Positions 23,420 through 31,418 of a DNA stretch of 34,850 nt are shown piece by piece. A program made the position numbers and the translations under genes. The notes under the pieces are model-generated. The model was given only the letters and a program-made list of their open reading frames with translations, was not told the DNA's origin and did no database searches. The DNA is from Verrucomicrobiaceae bacterium (GTDB lineage Bacteria; Verrucomicrobiota; Verrucomicrobiia; Verrucomicrobiales; Verrucomicrobiaceae). How positions within the stretch are numbered: the first letter of the stretch is position 1; every line of letters starts with the position of its first letter. The stretch is taken from the NCBI GenBank assembly GCA_029865835.1, contig JARXAL010000232.1, positions 1 through 34,850 of the forward strand, written 5' to 3'.

Positions 23420-24682
23420 ATGGCTTATCGACACTCGCACACACCCTCACAGCCACATCGCGTCGCGATCACGGCAGCGGGTGTCGTGTCGTCCCATGGC
23501 ATCGGCTGGTCTTCAAACGAAACAGGTGTCCGCAACGGACTCCGAGCCATCAGGCCCATCACGGTATTCGACACCTCTAGCCAACGTGTCCATCAAGGCG
23601 GTGAGGTTCTCCTGCCAAACAGTATCCCTCCCTGCGGACTCACTTCACGTCAAATCTCGCGACTCGACCGAGCTACCCGAATGCTGGTCCTAGCAGGCAT
23701 CGAAAGCATGGGCCAAGCCCGATGGCAGCCAACCCATCGGAACGAATTCGTCGCCTTAAGTTTTGGCACCAGTGCTGCCGCCATGAGTCTCGGTGAGGCT
23801 TACTACAAGGTCAAAACCAGTCAGCCTCGCACCCAACGCGGGCTCGCCCATCTCACTCATCTCTATCAACCCTCCAGTCAAATTCGTTTACTGGCAGATG
23901 CACTGCAAGTCAGCGGTCACGTTCACATCATCGCCAACGCCTGCGCCTCTGGCTCAAATGCTATCGGCAATGCCTTCCATCTCATCAAAAGCGGTCGCGT
24001 CCGACGTGCCATCACTGGCGGCTACGATGCCCTCTCACAGCTTGTCTTCGCTGGCTTCGACTCTCTTCAAGCCCTCTCCACCACCCTGCCTCGCCCTTTC
24101 GCCGCCGATCGCGACGGCTTGGCCCTAGGAGAAGGCGCTGCGGTGCTCACCCTGGAGCGCCTTGAAGACGCTCGCGCCCGAGGCGCATCAATCCTCGGTG
24201 AGATCACTGGCTACGGCAGCAGCACCGACCTCCATCACTTGACTCAACCTCATCCAGAAGGACTGGCCGCCATTCAAAGCATGACTGCCGCCTGCCATGA
24301 AGCCAACTGGTCACCCGGCCAAGTCGACTACATCAATGCTCACGGTACCGGAACCCCTCTCAACGACAGCTCCGAAGGCGCAGCCATCTGCCATTGGGCT
24401 GGTAACGCTGTTTCCCAAATGCGCGTCAGCTCCACTAAGGGTGGCACGGGTCACCTGCTCGGAGGAGCGGGAGCTGTTGAAGCCGTCATCTGCCTCATGG
24501 CATTGCAAGGGGGTTGGATTCCACCAAACGTTCCTATCCCAAATCCAGATATGGTCTGTCAATTCGACCTTGTTCAGACCCCCACCGATTCACCTTTGCG
24601 CCGCATCCTTTCCAATTCCTTCGGATTCGGCGGTGCCAACGCCACTCTTGCCTTTCAACATCCCGACCTCGAACCCGTATGA
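23420..24682 (+). CDS. beta-ketoacyl-ACP synthase, catalytically intact (KS-alpha/FabF-like)
   Basis: A 420-residue condensing enzyme that would extend an acyl chain on ACP with decarboxylated malonyl units. Active-site Cys C175 is in NACASGSNA, His H308 in NAHGTGTPLND, and K340 and H345 in SSTKGGTGHLLGGAG; the terminal glycine-rich SNSFGFGGANATL is intact. The full catalytic triad makes it functional, unlike its neighbour. The length is about that of FabF. The ATG at 23420 (preceded by AAGG) starts the conserved N-terminus, and the stop overlaps the next gene (ATGA). Being first in a KS, KS-like, KR, ACP array fits a type II polyketide or aryl-polyene-type system rather than ordinary fatty-acid synthesis, whose genes usually lie with accA-D or plsX/fabD. 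The product is unknown. Confidence 0.9.
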   Translation: MAYRHSHTPSQPHRVAITAAGVVSSHGIGWSSNETGVRNGLRAIRPITVFDTSSQRVHQGGEVLLPNSIPPCGLTSRQISRLDRATRMLVLAGIESMGQARWQPTHRNEFVALSFGTSAAAMSLGEAYYKVKTSQPRTQRGLAHLTHLYQPSSQIRLLADALQVSGHVHIIANACASGSNAIGNAFHLIKSGRVRRAITGGYDALSQLVFAGFDSLQALSTTLPRPFAADRDGLALGEGAAVLTLERLEDARARGASILGEITGYGSSTDLHHLTQPHPEGLAAIQSMTAACHEANWSPGQVDYINAHGTGTPLNDSSEGAAICHWAGNAVSQMRVSSTKGGTGHLLGGAGAVEAVICLMALQGGWIPPNVPIPNPDMVCQFDLVQTPTDSPLRRILSNSFGFGGANATLAFQHPDLEPV

Positions 24683-25710
24683 GCCACCGCCTCCATATCG
24701 CCGGTTGGGGTGCTGTTTCTCCTGCTGGCTGGACAAGCAGCGACCTCGTCAATGCAGTTCTAGATCAGCGAGACCTGCCCGCATCCCTCGAACTTAGGCA
24801 CCCTGATGCCCCTCCCATTCCCTGCCGCCGAGTTCCTCCCCTTGCCGCGCCTCCCATCTGGCTTCGTCAACCACGTCTTCGTCGGTCCAGCCCCATCACT
24901 CGTTTTGCTGTTTCAGCCGCTCTCGAGGCCTTGCAAAAGCCTAACCAACCCGGCGTGTCCACCACATCAATCGGCATTCTCTTTGCAGTTCAAAACGGCA
25001 GCGTGAACTACAGCAGCCGTTTCTTTGCCGAAGTGCTCGCCAACCCCGGCCTCGCCAGCCCGATCCTGTTTCCAGAAACCGTCTTCAACGCCCCGTCTAG
25101 CCACATCAGCAGCCTCCTAGCATCACCCTCCCTCAATAACACTTTGGTCAGCGACGCCGGAGGCTTCATTACCGCTCTCGACATGGCCGCCCAGTGGCTA
25201 GACGACGATCTAGTCACTGACTGTTTGATCATCAGCGCTGAAGAGTACGATTGGCTCAGTGCCGAATCTCTCGCACTTGTCCCCGGCCCGAAAATCGCTA
25301 GCGAAGGTGCAGCTGCGCTCTGGTTGCGACGCACTGAGAAACCCTCGCCCAACGACATCCTGCTTGAGCAAATAACCGAAGCCGCCACCATCACCAACCA
25401 GCAATCCCGCTCCACTGCCATTCAAAAAATGCACCTCGACTTGGTAGCCCCCAATCACGCCGCCCTCATCAGCGCCGAAAGCGGCCACCCGACTTGGGAC
25501 CGCCCCCACTCCGAAACCTTTGCCTCTTGGGTAGGTCCTCGATTCACCCTCCAATCTCAATTCGGTCACGGCTTTTCCATCCTCGGAGGCTGGCAGTGTG
25601 CCCTTGCTTGCGAACTTCTTCAAAGAGGTGTCTGTCACGACGCTGTCGTCGCAGCGGACACAGGTGCCAACCAAGCTCAAGGCGCCTGGTTCACCCGCCC
25701 CAGCCATTAA
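24679..25710 (+). CDS. ketosynthase-like protein without active-site Cys (chain-length-factor-like, KS-beta)
   Basis: A 343-residue protein with thiolase-fold KS landmarks but degenerate chemistry. The N-terminus RLHIAGWGAVSPAGWTS is KS-like. The region aligned with the Cys loop of the preceding gene reads VSDAGGFITALDMA, with A160 where Cys should be. No HGTGT motif is found, although QSQFGHGFSILGG retains a GH-like glycine-rich loop (H297). About 75 residues are missing relative to its neighbour. This is the pattern of chain-length factors that pair with an active KS-alpha. It overlaps the KS-alpha gene by 4 bases and precedes the ketoreductase by 7 bases. It may control chain length or decarboxylate malonyl-ACP; no enzyme role is proven. 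I am sure of the missing Cys, less so of the role. Confidence 0.82.
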   Translation: MSHRLHIAGWGAVSPAGWTSSDLVNAVLDQRDLPASLELRHPDAPPIPCRRVPPLAAPPIWLRQPRLRRSSPITRFAVSAALEALQKPNQPGVSTTSIGILFAVQNGSVNYSSRFFAEVLANPGLASPILFPETVFNAPSSHISSLLASPSLNNTLVSDAGGFITALDMAAQWLDDDLVTDCLIISAEEYDWLSAESLALVPGPKIASEGAAALWLRRTEKPSPNDILLEQITEAATITNQQSRSTAIQKMHLDLVAPNHAALISAESGHPTWDRPHSETFASWVGPRFTLQSQFGHGFSILGGWQCALACELLQRGVCHDAVVAADTGANQAQGAWFTRPSH

Positions 25711-25717
25711 ATTCCCT

Positions 25718-26446
25718 ATGCCTAGACAAATCCTCATCACAGGAGCCAATGGCGGCCTTGGTCTCGCCATCGCAAACGCTTTCCTCACCGAATCCCCCGA
25801 AAATCACCTCTGGCTTGGCGTGCGTGCCAATCGAGAAGCCGCCACTGCCCTTGCTACCAGCTCTCCAGATCGCATCCACCTTCTCGACCTTGACGTCACC
25901 AGTTCCGCCTCGTGGGAAAGCGCCATCACCACTGTGACCACCGCCTCCAGCAGCTTTGACGTCCTCGTCAACAACGCCGGTCACCACCAGGATAGCCTCC
26001 TCGCCACCATGTCAGACGAAGCCTGGCACAGCGTGCTCGATACCGCACTAACTGGTGTCTTTCTTGGATGCCGCGCCGTCACTCGTCTCATGATGAGCCA
26101 GCGCAACGGTCGTATCATCAACATTTCCTCCCTCAGCGCTCTGCTCGCACCGGCCGGCCAAGCCAACTACGCCGCTGCCAAAGCCGGCGTTCTTGGACTT
26201 ACCCAATCATTCTCAAAAGAAGTCGCCCGCGCCGGCGTCACCGTCAATTCCATCTGCCCCGGCTACATTGATACCCCAGCCCTCGCCGATATGAACCCGG
26301 AACAGCGACAAATCGCCCTGTCACGAGTCCCCATGCGCCGCTTTGGAAAGCCGGACGAAATTGCCTCCGCAGTCGTTTTCCTGGCCTCACCAGCCGCTGC
26401 ATACATCACAGGCAGCACATTGAAGATTGATGGCGGCCTGTTTTGA
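25718..26446 (+). CDS. 3-oxoacyl-ACP reductase-like SDR (FabG family ketoreductase)
   Basis: A 242-residue SDR that would reduce a beta-keto group on ACP. NAD(P) motif is LITGANGGLGLAIA (TGxxxGxG at about 8-14), NNAGHHQ at 85-91, catalytic S138 in NISSLSA, Y151 and K155 in YAAAKAGV, and CPGYIDTPA near the substrate loop. The ATG at 25718 begins the first strand and lies 7 bases after the KS-beta stop; the longer in-frame opening would sit inside KS-beta. Its place between the ketosynthases and the ACP fits a dedicated ketoreductase of a type II polyketide system. It is not a canonical housekeeping context, so a specialised product is likely. No dehydratase is present nearby. Confidence 0.88.
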   Translation: MPRQILITGANGGLGLAIANAFLTESPENHLWLGVRANREAATALATSSPDRIHLLDLDVTSSASWESAITTVTTASSSFDVLVNNAGHHQDSLLATMSDEAWHSVLDTALTGVFLGCRAVTRLMMSQRNGRIINISSLSALLAPAGQANYAAAKAGVLGLTQSFSKEVARAGVTVNSICPGYIDTPALADMNPEQRQIALSRVPMRRFGKPDEIASAVVFLASPAAAYITGSTLKIDGGLF

Positions 26447-26484
26447 CGCCACCTTGCGCGCTCATTCAGCCGACACCTACTCAA

Positions 26485-26742
26485 ATGGACGCCCTCAAAC
26501 AGCAAATTCGAGAACTCATGGTCGCCGAACTCATGCTCCCAATGAGTCCCGAAGAAATAGCCTCAGATACCGCCATTTTCAGCCCCCAAGGACTCGCTCT
26601 CGACTCCGTTGACGCCCTCCAACTCGTCGTTGCCCTCGAGAAAAAATTCGGCCTCAAACTCGCCGACGCTGAAGCAGCCCGCACCACCCTCCACAGCGTC
26701 GACACCATCGCCGATGCAATCAGCTCTCGTGTGACCCCCTGA
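26485..26742 (+). CDS. acyl carrier protein of the polyketide-like cassette
   Basis: An 85-residue acidic protein with the phosphopantetheine attachment site LALDSVDALQLVVALE, where S41 is the acceptor (DSV replaces the usual DSL). The four-helix pattern and the N-terminal IRELMVAELML fit an ACP. The ATG at 26485 was chosen over an upstream TTG at 26443 because it begins the first helix. It follows the ketoreductase by 38 bases and ends 8 bases before the convergent trxB gene. Its presence completes KS-alpha, KS-beta, KR and ACP, the minimal set of a type II polyketide-like system. It would need a phosphopantetheinyl transferase encoded elsewhere. Confidence 0.88.
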   Translation: MDALKQQIRELMVAELMLPMSPEEIASDTAIFSPQGLALDSVDALQLVVALEKKFGLKLADAEAARTTLHSVDTIADAISSRVTP

Positions 26743-26750
26743 AGGCACAC

Positions 26751-27683
26751 TTAGTGCACCCCGATATCGGCGAGATATCGTTCCGCCTCCAGCGCAGCAG
26801 CACATCCTTGACCCGCCGCAGTTATCGCCTGCCGATAAACATGATCGGCCACATCTCCAGCCGCAAACAGCCCTACCGTCTTCGTCGCAGTCCCCTTCGT
26901 TTGCAGAATGTAACCATTCTCATCCGTATCCACCAAGTCCCCGAGAAACGCCCCATTAGGCACGTGTCCAATCGCCACAAACACACACTTGATCTCCAAT
27001 TCCGACTTCTCGCCATTGACCAAGTTCTCCAAAGTCACTGCCCGCATCTCACCTTTTTCATCCGTCAAGTACTCGCTCACCGTCGAGTTCCAAACCGGCT
27101 CAATCTTCGGATTCGCCAAAGCCCGATCCGCCATGATCTTTGACGCCCGCAGGGTGTCACGACGATGGATCAAATAGACCTTCGAAGCAAATTTGGTCAA
27201 GAAAGAGGCTTCCTCGCACGCACTATCCCCACCACCGATGACCGCTACCGGCACATTACGATAAAATGCTCCATCACAAGTGGCGCAGCTCGTTAAGCCA
27301 TGCCCAATCAGACTTTTCTCGTTCGGCAGACCCAGATGCCTGGGGGATGCTCCTGTCGCAACGATCACCGTGCGCGCCTGCTTTGTCGTTCCATCCTCAA
27401 GCTTGATGTCGAAATGCCCCTCCGCAGCCTTTTCCACCCCCGTTACCAGCGCAAACTCAATGCGCGTTCCGAATCGCTCAGCCTGTTGTTGCATTCGCAT
27501 CATCAACTCTGGCCCCATGATACCTTCCGGAAAACCCGGGAAATTCTCCACTTCCGTCGTAGTCGTGAGTTGCCCCCCGGGCATATTGCCGGACAAAATC
27601 AATGGGTTCAGGTTCGCGCGCGCAGCGTAAACTGCCGCAGTATAGCCCGCACAACCGGTTCCGATGATGATAACGTTTTCCAT
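26751..27683 (-). CDS. trxB: thioredoxin-disulfide reductase
   Basis: A 310-residue FAD enzyme that reduces thioredoxin with NADPH in the cytoplasm. The FAD motif is IIIGTGCAGYTAAVYAARA, where Cys11 replaces the usual Pro of GSGPAG. MPGGQLTTTTEVENFPGFPEG is the typical flavin-binding segment. The redox site CATC (C133, C136) lies in LTSCATCDGAFYRN, followed by the NADPH motif VAVIGGGDSACEEA; GLFAAGDVADHVYRQAITAAG is conserved near the end. The ATG at 27683 was chosen because the upstream in-frame residues do not match the family. It is convergent with the ACP gene and downstream of trpD on the same strand. Length and motifs are normal. Confidence 0.95.
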   Translation of the reverse strand: MENVIIIGTGCAGYTAAVYAARANLNPLILSGNMPGGQLTTTTEVENFPGFPEGIMGPELMMRMQQQAERFGTRIEFALVTGVEKAAEGHFDIKLEDGTTKQARTVIVATGASPRHLGLPNEKSLIGHGLTSCATCDGAFYRNVPVAVIGGGDSACEEASFLTKFASKVYLIHRRDTLRASKIMADRALANPKIEPVWNSTVSEYLTDEKGEMRAVTLENLVNGEKSELEIKCVFVAIGHVPNGAFLGDLVDTDENGYILQTKGTATKTVGLFAAGDVADHVYRQAITAAGQGCAAALEAERYLADIGVH

Positions 27684-27771
27684 AGTGTTCAAAGAGGAGA
27701 AAGAGAACCCAAAAGGTGGAGGGGAATTGCCTTTCCGCAAGATGGGAGACACAACGAACTCAAATATTCCC

Positions 27772-28809
27772 TCAACACAAATCTTGAAGCGCCCTCAGTT
27801 TCGCATGTGCCGCCCCCCGGTCGATCGACTCTTCTGCTCGCAACTTACCCTCCGCTAGATCCATCGCGAGTCCCGTGATGACAAAGCCCGCCGCCGCATT
27901 CAATACTGCCAAGTCCCTTTTCGGCCCGACCACATGACCCTCCAAAATCCCCTCTAAAATAGCCGCATTCATCAACGCATCCCCGCCCTCAAGACTCGCC
28001 AGTTTAGCCCTCGCAAACCCATAGTCAGCCGCATTCAGCTTGGATTTCGTGATCTGACCACCACGCAGTTCACAAACGGTATTCGTCCCCAACGTTGACA
28101 ACTCATCCATCCCCTTCCCTCCCGGAGCGCTACCATGCACCACCCACGCCGCTTTGCGCCCCAATCGACATAGAATATCCGCGAACACGTCGGTCCACGC
28201 CTCGTCGAACACTCCAATCAACTGGTGGTCAGGTCGAATAGGATTCAGCAATGGTCCCAACAGGTTAAACATCGACCGCTGCCCCTCCGTTGCCAACAAC
28301 TTCCGAGCATCCACCACCGCCTTAAACGCCGGATGATACAAAGGCGCAAAGAAAAAACCAATTCCCAGTGACTCGACCCCGCGCGCGACCTTTTCAGGCG
28401 GCAAATCAATCTTCACTCCCATCGACTCCAACACATCCGCACCACCACTTTTGGACGTCACCCCTCGATTGCCATGCTTCGTCACACACACACCCCCACC
28501 AGCCAAAATGAACATCGCCGTCGTCGAAACATTGAAGAGATTCAGCTTATCGCCCCCCGTTCCCACCACATCCAACATCGGCCCCGGAACACGCTCCCGG
28601 TTAACTTTTGGATCCACCGCAAGCGCCAAAAACTCCCTCACAAATCCCGCGATCTCCTCTGGTGTCTCACCCCTCCGCGCCAGTGCCCGCAAAAAATCAG
28701 CCTTCTCTTTTGCCTCCACCGCAGGGTCTACCAACGCCGCAGCAGCAGCGCGAAGGACATCTTCAGGAAGAGATTTGCCAGGCGTCACCTGACGGGTCAG
28801 ATCATTCAT
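27772..28809 (-). CDS. trpD: anthranilate phosphoribosyltransferase
   Basis: A 345-residue enzyme of tryptophan synthesis that joins anthranilate and PRPP to give phosphoribosyl-anthranilate. The PRPP and substrate motifs are DVVGTGGDKLNLFNVSTT (residues 80-97), KHGNRGVTSKSGGADVLE (111-128), RSMFNLLGPLLNP (R178 onward) and DLAVLNAAAGF near the C-terminus. The ATG at 28809 starts the conserved helix. No other trp gene lies in the window, so the pathway is scattered. It is 88 bases upstream of trxB and 114 bases downstream of lpxD on the same strand. Length is normal. Confidence 0.95.
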   Translation of the reverse strand: MNDLTRQVTPGKSLPEDVLRAAAAALVDPAVEAKEKADFLRALARRGETPEEIAGFVREFLALAVDPKVNRERVPGPMLDVVGTGGDKLNLFNVSTTAMFILAGGGVCVTKHGNRGVTSKSGGADVLESMGVKIDLPPEKVARGVESLGIGFFFAPLYHPAFKAVVDARKLLATEGQRSMFNLLGPLLNPIRPDHQLIGVFDEAWTDVFADILCRLGRKAAWVVHGSAPGGKGMDELSTLGTNTVCELRGGQITKSKLNAADYGFARAKLASLEGGDALMNAAILEGILEGHVVGPKRDLAVLNAAAGFVITGLAMDLAEGKLRAEESIDRGAAHAKLRALQDLC

Positions 28810-28923
28810 GATCCCATCTTTGCAGGAAACTCTGCCCTTTGGCAACGCCGAACCCGTGACGATCTCTGAACATTCCGCGTCATCGAAAAATCCAACCCCA
28901 GGTAAAGTTCACTGACAGGTCGA

Positions 28924-29958
28924 CTACTCGACCGCTTCCAGATTCTGAAGTGCCTTCAATTGCTTCTCCAGATCACGCACCTTACGAATCATCTCCGGCA
29001 ACTGCTGGAGCGCAATCCACTGACGCTTCGTGTGCTTATCCGGTGCCGCCGGAATCCCAAGAACGGTTCCGCCATCTGGAACATTCCGCATCACCCCCGA
29101 CTTCGCACCAACCGTCGATTGACGCCCCAGTTTCAAATGCCCAGCAATTCCCGACTGCGAGGCAATCACCGTGTAGTCGCCCAAATGAGTGCTACCCGCA
29201 AAACCCACCTGGCCCATGATCAAACAGTGCCGCCCCATCTCCACGTTGTGCGCCACGTGCACCAAGTTATCTACCTTCGTCCCCGCTCCGATGATCGTTG
29301 ACCCAAGCGCCCCCCGATCAATAGCCGCATTGGCCCCGATCTCGACATCATCATGAATCACCACATTTCCAACCTGCAAAACCTTGCGATGACGCCCTTG
29401 ATCAAACACATACCCATAGCCGTCCGCCCCAATTGTCGTTCCCGCATGAATCCTTACCCGATTCCCAACGATCGTCTGATGATAAAGTGTTACCTGCGGA
29501 AACAAATGCACATCTTCACCCAACGTAGTCCCTGTCCCCAAATGATTGCCACCCATCAGGACACACCTCGCCCCGATCTTCACCCCTTCACTCACAATGC
29601 AATGCGGCCCCACATGAGCCGAAGGATCAATCTGAGCGCTCGGTGCAATGCTGGCGCTCTGATGGATCCCAGGAACAAAACTCTCCTCCGGAAAAAAGTG
29701 CGGCAGTAACTTCGCCATCGCCACCCGTGCATCGGCCACTCGAATCAATGTCTTTTGCGCCGATTCTAAGCCCGCCGGCGCCAGCACGGCAGACGCCCCA
29801 CTCTCTTCTGCCGCCTTAAAGTAGCTCGCCTTCTCGGCAAAAGTCAGATCCCCCGTCCGAGCCTCAGAAGCGGAGGCAAATCCAGTAAGAATGATAGACG
29901 AGTCTCCAATCACTTCGCCTCCGACAAGTAAGGCTATTTCAGCAACAGTGGTTGGCAT
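28924..29958 (-). CDS. lpxD: UDP-3-O-acylglucosamine N-acyltransferase
   Basis: A 344-residue lipid A enzyme that transfers a hydroxyacyl chain from ACP to the sugar amine. The N-terminal uridine-binding domain (about 1-100, TVAEIALLVGGEVIGDSS) is followed by hexapeptide repeats forming a left-handed beta-helix (about 101-305; IHQSASIAPSAQIDPSAHVG, IGADGYGYVFDQGRHRKV). Catalytic His H237 lies in NLVHVAHNVEMG. The C-terminal helix (about 308-340, RQWIALQQLPEMIRKVRDLE) is coiled. Length and order match LpxD. The ATG at 29958 was chosen; an ATG at 29979 is also in frame. The presence of lpxD shows a lipid A-bearing outer membrane. It is 28 bases downstream of the desaturase gene, probably in one transcript. 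Confidence 0.95.
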   Translation of the reverse strand: MPTTVAEIALLVGGEVIGDSSIILTGFASASEARTGDLTFAEKASYFKAAEESGASAVLAPAGLESAQKTLIRVADARVAMAKLLPHFFPEESFVPGIHQSASIAPSAQIDPSAHVGPHCIVSEGVKIGARCVLMGGNHLGTGTTLGEDVHLFPQVTLYHQTIVGNRVRIHAGTTIGADGYGYVFDQGRHRKVLQVGNVVIHDDVEIGANAAIDRGALGSTIIGAGTKVDNLVHVAHNVEMGRHCLIMGQVGFAGSTHLGDYTVIASQSGIAGHLKLGRQSTVGAKSGVMRNVPDGGTVLGIPAAPDKHTKRQWIALQQLPEMIRKVRDLEKQLKALQNLEAVE

Positions 29959-29986
29959 AATAAAATGAGCTAAAGTCAACTACCCG

Positions 29987-31033
29987 CTAGTGAGAGGAAA
30001 CCAAACTGACTTCTGAGAAAATCGCGGATTCCGCCGCCAGCCTGTCGTTTTGCAACCGCCTCATTTCCCGCAAACTCACCATCCGCTGGGCATCCACATC
30101 CCAGACCTTCAGGCGCAAACAACGCATGATGTTCATCGGACTAAGTGATGTTGTCACCGCCGACCCCAACTCAGGAAAATCTCGCATGACCTCCGGCAAT
30201 CGGTAAAACGGAATCTTGGCGTTTAGATGATGAACATGATGGAAACCAATATTCGCCGTGAAGTAACGCATGATGAGCCCGGTTCTCATGTAGCTGGAGG
30301 ACTCCAGCGCGGCCTTCTCATAAGTCCATCCACCCTTCTCATAAAACAATACTCCGGGGAAGTTATGCTGAGCATAAAACAGGTAAGATCCAATCGCATA
30401 AGTGATGAAATGTGGGAGCGTTTGTGTCAACAGCACGGCCTGCCAACCCCCATACAAATAGAGCGCCACCCCAATGGCCACATGTAAAACCAACGCAACC
30501 AGGCAATCAAAATGACGCTTCGGGTCTTTCAAGAACGGTTGCACGCACATCGCATATAGGAACATCGTGAAGTAACCGAACAAAATCGTAACAGGATGAC
30601 GAATGCCCAGATACTCTCGCTGTGCCGCCCGCGTCGAACCCATGAAACCATTGGAAGTCATAATCGGAAACGACCCAATGTTTGATCCTCGAAGCTTCGA
30701 GTTATGGTTGTGGTGATGATTGTGCGAGCTCCTCCAGATACTACTCGCGCTCAGGGCATAGATTCCAAATGCCCTCATCAAAATCTCTGCCAAGCGAGAC
30801 CGGGGAAGGATCGCATGATGCTGCTGATCGTGGTAGATCACAAACATCCTCAACAAAAAGAGGCCCGCCAAAACGCTGAATACCATTTTGGCCCAGATTG
30901 GCCCAATCAATAACGTCGCCCAAAAAGAACCAACCAGCAGCGCAAGCGTCGACAAGACATGCCACCAACTGATCAAACTGGAGTCTTTTGCATAGCCTTT
31001 CGTGGCGAGGATGAGTTCTTGGCCACTTCTCAT
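29987..31033 (-). CDS. membrane fatty acid desaturase (FADS-like, di-iron)
   Basis: A 348-residue integral membrane enzyme that would introduce a double bond into an acyl chain. Membrane segments surround three histidine clusters: HDQQHH (H68-H73), SHNHHHNH (H104-H110) and HHVHH (H265-H269), with an extra H223 in AQHNF. These are the di-iron ligands of the FADS family. Segments near 24-45, 48-65, 146-165 and 177-215 are hydrophobic. The ATG at 31033 was chosen; a GTG at 31099 is also in frame and would add 22 residues. It precedes lpxD by 28 bases, so it may act on lipids of the same envelope or on acyl-ACP. The acyl substrate and electron donor are not known. Confidence 0.85.
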   Translation of the reverse strand: MRSGQELILATKGYAKDSSLISWWHVLSTLALLVGSFWATLLIGPIWAKMVFSVLAGLFLLRMFVIYHDQQHHAILPRSRLAEILMRAFGIYALSASSIWRSSHNHHHNHNSKLRGSNIGSFPIMTSNGFMGSTRAAQREYLGIRHPVTILFGYFTMFLYAMCVQPFLKDPKRHFDCLVALVLHVAIGVALYLYGGWQAVLLTQTLPHFITYAIGSYLFYAQHNFPGVLFYEKGGWTYEKAALESSSYMRTGLIMRYFTANIGFHHVHHLNAKIPFYRLPEVMRDFPELGSAVTTSLSPMNIMRCLRLKVWDVDAQRMVSLREMRRLQNDRLAAESAIFSEVSLVSSH

Positions 31034-31418
31034 TGTCGTCCGTACGTCGACAATCTCTTGTTTGTCGAAGGAATGTACACGCAGAATGGAAAAAGTCACA
31101 CATTCATCAAGCCCTCCCCTCTCGCAATCTTGCGAATATCAACCCACGACCTTCCCAAATAAGACGCAGCCATCTTCCTGCATACGCCAACAGGCATGTG
31201 CCCAAACCTACCAGGGCACTTGCTAAAGACATTTCGAACCGCCGATCAATATCCCATTAGCACAATCCATCAAACCTTCGCTGCCAAAACACCAAGTCCC
31301 GATTCAATTTCAATCCCCAGCTTCTCAATCAATGCAAAAACTGACTCCCAAAACGCCTCCCGCTCCACCCAGGATACTTGCGCTCCACACAATGCAGTGA
31401 ATATTCACACCATCACGT
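31034..31418. other. 385-base divergent intergenic region between desaturase and yqgE
   Basis: No convincing gene is seen. Two symmetric elements occur: GTGCCC (31198-31203) and GGGCAC (31214-31219) form a 6-bp stem with a 10-base loop, and GTGAATATTCAC lies just before the yqgE start. The region is long for this compact stretch and likely carries the promoters of both genes. Confidence 0.5.
31397..31408. promoter_or_regulatory. perfect 12-bp palindrome upstream of yqgE
   Basis: GTGAATATTCAC is self-complementary and lies 10 bases before the yqgE ATG at 31419. It could be a dimeric regulator site that blocks translation or transcription start. No second copy was found in the divergent region. 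Confidence 0.3.
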
